Shown in pieces: positions 9,105-16,383 of a DNA stretch of 34,229 nt. The notes beneath the pieces were generated by a model. The model was not told where the DNA came from and ran no database searches. It worked only from the letters and a program-made list of their open reading frames with translations. Positions within the stretch are counted from its first letter, which is position 1. Each line of letters starts with the position of its first letter. This stretch comes from JAWWPY01 sp964412845 (GTDB taxonomy: Bacteria; Actinomycetota; Actinomycetes; Streptosporangiales; Streptosporangiaceae), in the NCBI GenBank assembly GCA_964412845.1, contig CAYPQM010000070.1, positions 1 to 34,229 of the forward strand, in the 5' to 3' direction. The position numbers were made by a program, and so were the translations under genes.

Positions 9105-9679
9105 GTGCTGCTGCCCCCGGCCGCTGGCGCGTCCTGCGGGGTCGTCCGGGGCAGGTCTCGTGTCCCGTCCAGCCGGACACCGCGGGCGGCGAGCAGGACC
9201 GCCAGGACACCGCCGCACACGATCGAGGAGTCAGCCACGTTGAAGACCGCGAAGTGCGGGAGCTGAATCCAGTCCACCACGTGCCCGCGCAGCGGGCCAG
9301 GCGACCGGAACAGCCGGTCACCCAGGTTGCCGGTGGCGCCGCCCAGCAGCAGGCCCAGGGTGATCGCCCAGGGCAGGCTGCGCAGGCGGCGCGAGGTCCG
9401 CAAGATAGAAATGATCACTGTGACGGCGATCAGCGTGAATACCACGGTCAGTGATGTCCCGATGCTGAACGCTGCCCCGCTGTTGCGCAGCATGCGCAGG
9501 GTGAGCAGGCCATCGAGAAGCCGCACCGGCGGGCGGTGCGACAGCGTGGCGACCACGATCGTCTTGCTGATCAGGTCGATGGTGAAAGCCAGGACGGCGA
9601 CAGTCAGCAGCAGCCCGATCCGGCGCGGACGGGGCGGCGGATCTTCCTGGGGTCCGTGATTTCCATGCCCTTCGCGCAC
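9101..9679 (-). CDS. lspA: Lipoprotein signal peptidase (signal peptidase II)
   Basis: A membrane aspartyl protease that cleaves signal peptides of diacylglyceryl-modified prolipoproteins. The 192-residue form has four transmembrane helices. Motifs are NSGAAF, GNLGDR, and the two catalytic Asp in VVDWI (Asp136) and NVADSS (Asp150). The start is uncertain. GTG 9679 has AGGGAG 8 bases upstream and gives a normal-length tail before helix 1. The frame stays open to GTG 9802, which would overlap the traR-like gene by 37 bases and lacks a ribosome binding site. Codon use upstream of about 9604 favours a different frame (see the Cys-rich frame at 9604-9744). Coupled downstream to the RluD-like gene by GTGA. 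Confidence 0.93.
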   Translation of the reverse strand: MREGHGNHGPQEDPPPRPRRIGLLLTVAVLAFTIDLISKTIVVATLSHRPPVRLLDGLLTLRMLRNSGAAFSIGTSLTVVFTLIAVTVIISILRTSRRLRSLPWAITLGLLLGGATGNLGDRLFRSPGPLRGHVVDWIQLPHFAVFNVADSSIVCGGVLAVLLAARGVRLDGTRDLPRTTPQDAPAAGGSST

Positions 9680-9744
9680 TTGGTGCACTCCCTGATTTCC
9701 GTGCACTGCGCGCACGAGGGGGTCTCGTTGCTCCGAGGGCTCAA
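9604..9744 (-). CDS. Possible small Cys-rich protein or read-through extension of the TraR-like protein
   Basis: A 46-residue frame from TTG 9744 to TGA 9604, overlapping the 5' end of lspA. About nine in ten third codon positions are G or C, against roughly half in the lspA frame over the same bases, so codon statistics favour this frame. It encodes CAQCTEIRECTK followed by CAKGMEITDPRK, a degenerate 12-residue duplication with a CxxC-x5-CxxC cluster, and ends in CC. The frame is the same as that of the upstream TraR-like gene, whose TGA (9766-9768) is followed by C, a context known to permit read-through. No ATG/GTG start and only a weak AGGG before the TTG. It may be a microprotein, an extension, or the trace of an indel. 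Confidence 0.35.
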   Translation of the reverse strand: MSPRSNETPSCAQCTEIRECTKCAKGMEITDPRKIRRPVRAGSGCC

Positions 9745-9765
9745 CCGGCCCTGCCGACGCCCCGG

Positions 9766-10185
9766 TCAGCGTCTTTCCTCGCGCTGTTTGCATTGCACGC
9801 ACAGGGTCGCACGGGGGAAGGCCTGCAGGCGCGCCTTTCCGATCGGCAGCCCGCAGGACCCGCAGACGCCGTAGCTGCCCTCGTCGATCCGCTCCAGCGC
9901 CCGCTCATTCTGGGCCACCAGGTCACGGGCGTTCTCGGTGAGGGCGAGCTCATGTTCCCGCTGGAAGGTCTTGGCCCCCACATCCGCCTGATCGTCACCC
10001 GCGTCGCCGACGGCGTCACTGAGCCGCTCGGCAATCTCCGACTCGGCCCGGGAGATGTCCGCACGCAGTCCGGCCACCTCTGCCTCAAGTTCTTTGCGGA
10101 CCGTGGCCAACTCCGTCTCGGTCCAGCGCTTCTCGCCTGGCCGGACAGCAAGTGCGGCGGCACCCGAGCGCGCGGCGGCGGTCAT
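9766..10185 (-). CDS. TraR/DksA family zinc-finger protein
   Basis: A 139-residue DksA-like regulator expected to bind RNA polymerase through the secondary channel. An N-terminal coiled coil (about residues 22-90, rich in Glu/Arg/Ala) is followed by a C4 zinc finger: Cys108, Cys111, Cys129 and Cys132 (CGSC and CVQC). ATG 10185 has GAGAGGGG 5 bases upstream; 22 more in-frame upstream codons are poorly supported. It heads the traR-like, lspA, RluD cassette. DksA proteins carry acidic residues at the coiled-coil tip; here the tip region is Asp-rich (SDAVGDAGDD). Whether it responds to ppGpp cannot be told. Confidence 0.9.
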   Translation of the reverse strand: MTAAARSGAAALAVRPGEKRWTETELATVRKELEAEVAGLRADISRAESEIAERLSDAVGDAGDDQADVGAKTFQREHELALTENARDLVAQNERALERIDEGSYGVCGSCGLPIGKARLQAFPRATLCVQCKQREERR

Positions 10186-10258
10186 GTTGGCCCCTCTCTC
10201 AGCGAGTGTCGAGGATAATGGCTGCGGACAGTCGATCTTGACTGCGGGCAATCACCGG

Positions 10259-10287
10259 AGAATAAATCGCCGTCCCCGCGTCTGCAA
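10259..10287 (-). promoter_or_regulatory. Predicted housekeeping promoter of the traR-like/lspA cassette
   Basis: On the minus strand TTGCAG (10282-10287) is followed after exactly 17 bases by TATTCT (10259-10264). This matches a sigma-70-type promoter (4 of 6 at each box) and would give a leader of about 67 bases before ATG 10185. It lies in a locally AT-richer patch of the divergent gap. Predicted by eye. Confidence 0.5.
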
Positions 10288-10440
10288 ACACATCCACGCG
10301 GCCCAATCATTCCGGCCCGGGGTGCTCCGGGGTAAAACCGTTCCGCTCCTGGCCAGGCCATCGGCTATCGTTAGGGCCCTGCGAAGGTGTTGATGGGGAC
10401 AGCTGCCGCTGATCGCGCGGCCAGGAGCGACCCGGGGATG
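10288..10440. other. Intergenic region between the traR-like promoter and the ileS leader
   Basis: No gene is visible here. A possible + strand -10 box, TATCGT at 10366-10371, lies about 75 bases before the T-box stem I, but no good -35 accompanies it at 17 bases (TTCCGC at 10341-10346 is 19 bases away). The ileS promoter should be in this stretch. Confidence 0.3.
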
Positions 10441-10700
10441 GTGGGAGCCCGGGGGCCGGCCCAGTGGACCAGATCACCCCGGAACCGCCGGAAGAACGGC
10501 TACGGCCAGGCATGGCCCGTGCTCAGTAGAACCGGCCGCAGGATTCTGCAGAGAGGGCCGCGGTCCGCGACAAGCGGGTCGCCGCGGTCAAGGAGGGTGG
10601 TACCGCGGGACCGCCGCCGGCGAGTCTCGTCCCTCCAGCGAAGCCGTTCGCACGAGCAGCAGGCCCGTCCGTGCGACGCCCCGCAGGAGGCCCGACCACC
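10441..10700 (+). promoter_or_regulatory. Translational T-box riboswitch of ileS
   Basis: The leader senses uncharged tRNA-Ile. The T-box core is AGGAGGGTGGTACCGCGG at 10591-10608. Stem I can form from GAGC (10445-10448) and GGGCC (10453-10457) with GGCCC (10514-10518) and GCTC (10521-10524), followed by AGTAG; inside it ATC plus A at 10473-10476 is the candidate Ile specifier. GCAGAGAGGGCC near 10550 resembles the conserved stem III element. CCCTCC (10631-10636) can pair with GGAGGG (10592-10597) to form the antisequestrator, or with the ileS ribosome binding site AGGAGG (10685-10690). A 7-bp hairpin (10648-10654 with 10670-10676) brings the last two together. No T-tract terminator is present, so control should be translational, as known for actinobacterial ileS. 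Confidence 0.88.
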
Positions 10701-13700
10701 ATGTCCAACCCAGCCGAGCCGCACGCAGGCCAGCCGCAGCCAGCCGAGCCGAATGCGGCTGACCGCCCGCGTTCCTTCCCTGACCTGCCCGCGGCCATCA
10801 ACCTGCCCGCGCTGGAGCATGAGATGCTCGGCCGCTGGCAGGACGGCAAGGTCTTCGAGCGTTCGCTCGACGCCACGTCGGGCGGTCCGCTGTGGACGTT
10901 CTACGAGGGTCCGCCGACCGCCAACGGCATGCCGGGCGTGCATCACATCGAGGCACGGGTCTTCAAGGACGTCTTCCCGCGGTTCAAGACCATGCAGGGC
11001 TTCCACGTGCCGCGGCAGGGCGGCTGGGACTGCCACGGCCTGCCGGTCGAGGTGGCGGTGGAGCGGGAGCTCGGCCTTTCCGGCAAGAAGGACATCGAGG
11101 CCTACGGCGTCGCCGAGTTCAACGCCCGGTGCCGTGAGTCGGTGCTGCGGCACGTGGACGCGTTCGAGGAACTGACCGACCGGCTGGGCTACTGGATCGA
11201 CCTGTCCCGTGCCTACCGGACCATGGACCCGAGCTACATCGAGTCCGTCTGGTGGTCGCTGAAGGTCATCTTCGACAAGGGCCTGCTGGTCAAGGACTTC
11301 CGGATCAGCCCGTACTGCCCGCGCTGCGAGACCCCGCTGTCCGACCACGAGATGGGCCAGCCCGACGTGTACCAGACCGTCACCGATCCCTCGGTGACGG
11401 TCCGGTTCCCGCTGCGCACCCTGCCCAAGGGGGCCAGCCCGCTGCTGGCCGGGGCCGACCTGCTGGTCTGGACGACGACGCCGTGGACCCTGGTGTCCAA
11501 CACAGCGGTGGCCGTGCATCCGGACGAGACTTACGCCGTCGCCCGCAAGCCAGGCGGCGACGACACCGTCGTGGTCGTCGAGCAGCGCGTCCCGCACGTG
11601 CTCGGCGAGGACTGGCAGATCGTGGCCCGGGTAACCGGCGCCGATCTGGTGGGCGCTACCTATCAGCGGCCACTGGACCTGATCGACATCCCTGACGCGC
11701 ACCGGGTAGTGCCGGGGGCGTTCGTGACCACCGAGGACGGCACCGGCCTCGTGCACATGGCCCCCGCTTTCGGCGCGGATGACATGGAAACGGGCCGGGC
11801 GCACGGGCTGCCGGTGGTGAACCCGATCCGGCCGGACGGCCGGTTCGAGGACTCCGTACCGCTCGTCGGCGGGATGTTCTTCAAGGACGCCGACGCGCTG
11901 ATCGTCACCGACCTCGCCGACCGCGGGCTGCTCTTCCACACCGAGATGTACGAGCACAGCTACCCGCACTGCTGGCGGTGCGGCACTCCGCTGCTCTACT
12001 ACGCGCTGCCGTCCTGGTACATCCGCACTACCCTGATCAAGGACCAGCTGCTGGCCGAGAACGAGCGGACCAACTGGCAGCCGCCGACCATCAAGCACGG
12101 CCGGTACGGCGAGTGGCTGCGTAACAACGTGGACTGGGCGCTGTCCCGGACCCGTTACTGGGGCACCCCGCTGCCCATCTGGGAGTGCGCGAAGCAGCAC
12201 CTGACCTGTGTCGGCTCGCTTGACGATCTGAGCGAGCTGGCCGGCCTGACTCTCTCTGACCTGGACCCGCACCGGCCGTACGTGGACGACGTCGTGATCG
12301 CCTGCCGTGAATGCGGCGAGCCCGCCCGCCGGGTGCCTGAAGTGATCGATGCCTGGTACGACTCGGGGTCGATGCCGTTCGCCCGGCTCGGCGCACCGCG
12401 CCACAACCTGGAGGAATTCTCGCGCAGCTACCCGGCGCAGTTCATCTGCGAGGCCATCGACCAGACCCGGGGCTGGTTCTACTCCCTCATGGCCGTCGGC
12501 ACCCTGGTGTTCGGCAGGTCGGCCTACCAGAACGTGGTCTGCCTCGGCCTGGTCGTCGACGAGACGGGCCGCAAGATGAGCAAGCACCTCGGCAACGTGC
12601 TCGAGCCGTTGCCCCTCATGGAGGCACACGGCGCGGACGCCATCCGCTGGTTCTTCGCCGCCGCGGGCTCGCCGTGGTCCACCAGGCGGATCGGCGCTGG
12701 CGCGCTCGATGAGATCGTCCGCAAGGTGCTCCTCACCTACTGGAACACTGTCTCGTTCCTGGTCCTCTACGCCAACGCGGCGGCCGCGCAGGGGACGGCC
12801 TGGGGACCGGCCCGGGCGGCGGCCGCGCCGCCGCCCGCCGCCAGGCCACTGCTGGACCGGTGGGTGCTCAGCGAACTGCACGCCGTCACGGCGGATGTCA
12901 CCGAGGCGCTCGAAGGGTTCGACACGGCCGCGGCCGGCCGCAGGCTCGCCGCGTTCATCGACGACGTGTCCAACTGGTATGTGCGCCGGTCCCGGCGACG
13001 GTTCTGGGACGGACCGGCGACCCGGGACGGCGAGGCCGCCTTCGCCACGCTGTATGAATGCCTGGAGACGCTGGCCCGGCTGATGGCGCCGCTCGCGCCG
13101 TTCCTCACCGACTACGTCTGGGGCGTGCTGCGGCATACCGACGGGCCGGACTCGGTGCATCTGGCCCAGTGGCCCCAGGCCGATCACGCGCTGATCGACC
13201 GGCAGCTGTCCACGCAGATGGCGCTCACCCGGCGGCTGGTGGAGCTGGGCCGGTCGGCCCGGGCCGCGGCGTCGGTGCAGACCCGGCAGCCGCTCCCCCG
13301 GGCGCTCGTCGCCGCCTCTGGCTTCGCTGACCTGGCCCCGGAGCTGCGCGCCGAGATCGCCCAGGAACTCAACGTGCGGTCACTCGACCTGCTGACTACG
13401 GTCGCGGACGACCTTGTCGATCACGTGGTCAAGCCGAACTTCCGGGCCCTCGGCCGCCGGTTCGGCAAGGGGACTCCGGCCGTGGCGAACGCGCTCGCGG
13501 CGGCCGATCCTGCGGCCGTCGCGGCGCAGATGCGTTCGGCGGGAGAGGTCTCGGTCATGGTCGAAGGCGCCCCCGTGCTGCTTGGCCCGGACGACATCAT
13601 CGTGACCCAGACGCCCCGGTCGGGCTGGACGGTGGCCACCGAGGGCGGCGAGACGGTGGCGCTCGAAGTGGCCATCACTCCTGAGCTGCGCCGTGAAGGA

Positions 13701-13964
13701 CTGGCCCGCGAGGTCATCCGGCTGGTCCAGGACGCGCGCAAGAGCGACGGCCTGCACGTCAGCGACCGCATCCTGCTCTGGTGGCAGGCGCCGGACGCCG
13801 AGCTCGCCGCCGCACTGAGGCAGCATGGGTCGTTGATCGCGAGTGAGGTCCTCGCGACGCAATTCCATACCGGGGAACCCGGCCCAGGCACCGACGGCGA
13901 GCCCGTCATCCATGAACACCACGATCAGGACCTCGGGCTGGCTTTCTGGCTCCGCCGCGCCTGA
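10701..13964 (+). CDS. ileS: Isoleucyl-tRNA synthetase, eukaryote-like IleRS2 with GXHH motif
   Basis: Charges tRNA-Ile with isoleucine; 1087 residues, class I synthetase. The start is ATG 10701 with AGGAGG 10 bases upstream. The nucleotide-binding motif is PTANGMPGVHH: residues 79-82 read G-V-H-H instead of the canonical H-x-G-H. The second motif is KMSKH at 625-629. The CP1 editing domain (TTTPWTLVSNTAVAVHP, near residue 265-281) is present. The C-terminal part is the anticodon-binding and IleRS2-type extension rather than the zinc-ribbon end of IleRS1. This type is usual in actinobacteria and is known to be insensitive to mupirocin. It is single, so it is the housekeeping enzyme. Expression is controlled by the upstream T-box. 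It converges on the low-complexity membrane protein gene. Confidence 0.96.
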   Translation: MSNPAEPHAGQPQPAEPNAADRPRSFPDLPAAINLPALEHEMLGRWQDGKVFERSLDATSGGPLWTFYEGPPTANGMPGVHHIEARVFKDVFPRFKTMQGFHVPRQGGWDCHGLPVEVAVERELGLSGKKDIEAYGVAEFNARCRESVLRHVDAFEELTDRLGYWIDLSRAYRTMDPSYIESVWWSLKVIFDKGLLVKDFRISPYCPRCETPLSDHEMGQPDVYQTVTDPSVTVRFPLRTLPKGASPLLAGADLLVWTTTPWTLVSNTAVAVHPDETYAVARKPGGDDTVVVVEQRVPHVLGEDWQIVARVTGADLVGATYQRPLDLIDIPDAHRVVPGAFVTTEDGTGLVHMAPAFGADDMETGRAHGLPVVNPIRPDGRFEDSVPLVGGMFFKDADALIVTDLADRGLLFHTEMYEHSYPHCWRCGTPLLYYALPSWYIRTTLIKDQLLAENERTNWQPPTIKHGRYGEWLRNNVDWALSRTRYWGTPLPIWECAKQHLTCVGSLDDLSELAGLTLSDLDPHRPYVDDVVIACRECGEPARRVPEVIDAWYDSGSMPFARLGAPRHNLEEFSRSYPAQFICEAIDQTRGWFYSLMAVGTLVFGRSAYQNVVCLGLVVDETGRKMSKHLGNVLEPLPLMEAHGADAIRWFFAAAGSPWSTRRIGAGALDEIVRKVLLTYWNTVSFLVLYANAAAAQGTAWGPARAAAAPPPAARPLLDRWVLSELHAVTADVTEALEGFDTAAAGRRLAAFIDDVSNWYVRRSRRRFWDGPATRDGEAAFATLYECLETLARLMAPLAPFLTDYVWGVLRHTDGPDSVHLAQWPQADHALIDRQLSTQMALTRRLVELGRSARAAASVQTRQPLPRALVAASGFADLAPELRAEIAQELNVRSLDLLTTVADDLVDHVVKPNFRALGRRFGKGTPAVANALAAADPAAVAAQMRSAGEVSVMVEGAPVLLGPDDIIVTQTPRSGWTVATEGGETVALEVAITPELRREGLAREVIRLVQDARKSDGLHVSDRILLWWQAPDAELAAALRQHGSLIASEVLATQFHTGEPGPGTDGEPVIHEHHDQDLGLAFWLRRA

Positions 13965-14011
13965 ACCGCCCCGGCCTTCAGGACGGGCCTGAACCGCCCC
14001 GGCCTTCAGGA
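13960..14011 (+). repeat. Tandem 24-base self-complementary repeat across the ileS stop
   Basis: Two identical 24-base copies start at 13960 and 13988 (period 28). Each begins CCTGAA and ends TTCAGGA, so each can fold into a CCTGAA/TTCAGG hairpin. The first copy contains the ileS stop codon TGA (13962-13964). The pair probably acts as a tandem terminator between ileS and the converging gene. Confidence 0.7.
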
Positions 14012-14170
14012 TCTGTGGGCGGAAGCTGCTGCCGCTGCAGCGAACGGCGTCCACCAACCCAGGCGACCCGGCCGCGGTGAGCCGCTGAGGATGTACGACC
14101 CGGTTCGTGGACGATAAACCGTGCGGGCCCCCCAGAGTGGCGGCAGCGCTTATCTCCACCCGTCCTGGGA
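14012..14170. other. Intergenic remainder between converging genes
   Basis: No coding frame with plausible codon use or ribosome binding site is visible. A small GCTGC/GCAGC hairpin lies near 14025-14041. Confidence 0.4.
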
Positions 14171-16305
14171 TCAGGCGTCGGCGGGCAGCTTGTCCGGCTG
14201 GCAGGCCCGACACGGCACGAAGCTGTCAGCCTCGGCGGCCTGCCGCGTCATGATTTCAAGGTCATCGGGGCCCAGGAACCGGATGAGGATGCACTCGCTG
14301 CGGTGGTACCGGGCGACCCCTGGCACCACCGTCACGTCCACCCTCGCGCTGGCCGCTTCAGCCGCTGCTGGCTCGCCGGAGTCAGCCGCACCGCGATCGC
14401 CATCAGGCGAACGCGGTGTGGCCGGCGCCGCGTCATCGTCAGCCTGGTGCGTGACGCCCGGCCCAGCGGTGCTCCCGGAATCAGGGTCATCTGCGGAGTC
14501 GCCACGCCCGGCCGGAACGGCGTCCTCGTCCGGCCCCGCCGGAACGGCGTCCTGCTCAGGCCCGGCCCGCCCGGCCCGGCCCTCATCCTGATCCGACCCG
14601 GCACGCCCCGCCGGAACGGCGTCCTGCTCAGGCCCGGCCCGCCCCGCCCGACCCTCGTCTGTGTTGAAATCGGCTGGCTCAGCCCGGCCCGGGTCCGCGG
14701 CGGTATCCGGTCCAGCATGGTCAGCTGACGGCTGATCCGGCGCATGCCCGGTCACCGAGTCCTCATCGGCCGCATCGGCCCAGTGAGCCGCGTCGGCCGC
14801 CGGATCCTCCCCGCCGTTGCCCGGCACGGCGGGCGAGGCGTCTTCGGCGCGGGCAGCCCCTGCTGGCGCATCGTCCTGGCCGACGGATACATCCGGCTTT
14901 CCTGCCGCTGGGTCATGCGGGCCGCCAACGGCGGCCGGCCGGGTGAACAAATCCGGAGCAGCCGGAGCAGCCGGGGCAGCCGCCCGGTCCGGCCCGCTGC
15001 GCTCACCGTGGCCCGGCCTGGATGCAGGTGAATCCCCGGCCCGCTGCTGCCCGGCCGCCGGTTCCCTGGTGTCTGGCCGCCAGCCGGCGGCTGCGGGCCA
15101 TGCGGCCGCAGCGGGCCACGGCGCAGCGGGATCACTGGCCCGGCCAGCGGATGGCGGGTCGGCTGCCGGAGGTGAATTGGATGGCGGTGGCGGAGCAGCT
15201 TTCCTGAAAGTTTCATCAGCCGGAGGGCGCCACGCGGCCGCTCCGGGCCACGGCGGCTCAGCAGACCGCGGTCCGGATCGCGAGCCCGGGCCCGAGGGAG
15301 ACCGCGAACCGGAACCCGCGCCTCGATCCGCCGGGGNNNNNNNNNNNNNNNNNNNNNNNNNNNNNNNNNNNNNNNNNNNNNNNNNNNNNNNNNNNNNNNN
15401 NNNNNNNNNNNNNNNNNNNNNNNNNNNNNNNNNNNNGAGCCCGGGCCCGAGGGAGACCGCGAACCGGAACCCGCGCCTCGATCCGCCGGGGTCCGCGGGC
15501 CGACAGCCCCGCCCGGACCCGCAGCGGCTGGACCTGCGGTGGACGGACCTGCAGGGGACGGTGCACCAAGGCCGCGACCCGGGTCGGCCGGGGATCTCAA
15601 ACCCGGATCCGCCGTCGCCCACGGGCCCTGACCAGCAGGGGAACGCGAGCCAGGACCCGCACCCGGACCGGCCGGAGACCGCGAGCCGGAGCCCGCATCC
15701 CCGCTCCCAGGCGACCGCGAGCCGGAACCCTGGGCTGTCTCAGGTGAGGCCGGCTCCGGGCGCTTCGGGTCCTCAGCCCTCGGCCGTCCGGCGGCGCCGG
15801 GATCACGCATGCCCGTCGAGCCGAATTCGTCGCTAACGCGCTGCCAGAAGGGGTCTTCGGCCCCTCGCATGGGTGCTGTCGCCGGACGCGGGCGGCCAGG
15901 CCCGCGTGGCCCGCCCTTCCCCGGGGGCGCGCCACCTGCTGGTTCCCGCCCTGACGGGCGTCCGCCCGGCGCGCCGCGCGGGCCAGTTGCCCGCGCTGGC
16001 CCGGACGCCGGGCCAGCGGACGAGCCGCTGGTGCTGGAGCCCGCCGCCCGCCCGGCGGGAGCGGAACTGCTGGCCAGCGATGGCCGGTGCGGCACCGGGA
16101 CGGTCTCCTGCGGGCCGAGCCTGACGACTGCCCCTTGGGCACCGAAGATCTCCTGCCGGTGCCGGAACACGCCGATCACCAGCAACAATGCCGCGATGGT
16201 ACATACGCCGATGGAGACGTAGACGAGCGGCAGGCTGCCGGCGATGACCCCAGAGATGAGCAGAGCGATCGCTGCGGCAACGAGGAGAGCGCTGAACCGG
16301 ATCAC
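14171..16305 (-). CDS. Low-complexity membrane protein with C-terminal Cys/His metal-binding motif, interrupted by an assembly gap
   Basis: Start ATG 16305, stop TGA 14171. The two halves appear in different frames only because of the 100-N gap. Joining them through the identical 55-base gap flanks removes 155 bases and restores one frame of 659 residues. Residues ~5-46 form two transmembrane helices. The next ~560 residues are disordered and rich in Gly, Pro, Ser, Arg, Ala and later Asp/Glu, with repeats such as GSRSPAGPG and GPEQDAVPAG. The last ~50 residues are a conserved-looking domain: ARYHRSEC, then FVPCRACQPD, an H-x3-C...C-x2-C pattern like Ada-type zinc-binding modules. It is last in the division cluster, 69 bases after divIVA. 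Function unknown; wall or pole association is only inferred from position. Confidence 0.75.
14510..14660. repeat. Degenerate tandem repeat encoding AVPAG units
   Basis: The core GCCGGAACGGCGTCCT recurs with its GGAACGG at 14514, 14541 and 14613, spacings of 27 and 72 bases (both multiples of three). The 72-base unit carries over 30 further near-identical bases. It encodes repeated GPEQDAVPAG/DEDAVPAG segments and lies wholly within the low-complexity gene. Confidence 0.75.
15282..15336. repeat. 55-base direct repeat, left copy at the assembly gap
   Basis: This 55-base stretch, starting GAGCCCGGGCCC and ending GATCCGCCGGGG, is identical to 15437-15491 on the other side of the N run. It directly abuts the gap. 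Either the two contig ends are the same DNA, or this is a true repeat that stopped the assembler. Confidence 0.95.
15337..15436. other. Scaffold gap of 100 N
   Basis: Exactly 100 N, the conventional length for a gap of unknown size. Both sides carry the same 55 bases, so the real gap may be zero or negative. See the finding on frame restoration. Confidence 0.99.
15437..15491. repeat. 55-base direct repeat, right copy at the assembly gap
   Basis: Identical to 15282-15336. On the minus strand both copies encode the same peptide, PADRGAGSGSRSPSGPG, each in the frame that continues into its own half of the gene. Confidence 0.95.
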
Positions 16306-16353
16306 GTGCGCTCTCCACGGGCCGTGCGGATGACCGGGCGGGTCGTATCTTGT

Positions 16354-16383
16354 TGCTGCCTAGCGGCGTGCTGCCTAGCGGCG
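16354..16383. repeat. Perfect 15-base tandem duplication across the divIVA stop
   Basis: TGCTGCCTAGCGGCG occurs twice without interruption (16354-16368 and 16369-16383). On the minus strand each unit contains CGCCGCTAG, so divIVA's TAG (16375-16377) is followed 15 bases later by a second in-frame TAG. Confidence 0.9.

Noticed and set aside
10500..13187. Very long open frame (895 codons) antisense to ileS
   Set aside because: Typical GC-rich shadow of a real gene: no family motif, no ribosome binding site, and the sense strand is unambiguous IleRS.
14171..16305. Two separate overlapping genes on either side of the N gap
   Set aside because: They are one gene; collapsing the identical 55-base flanks restores a single frame.
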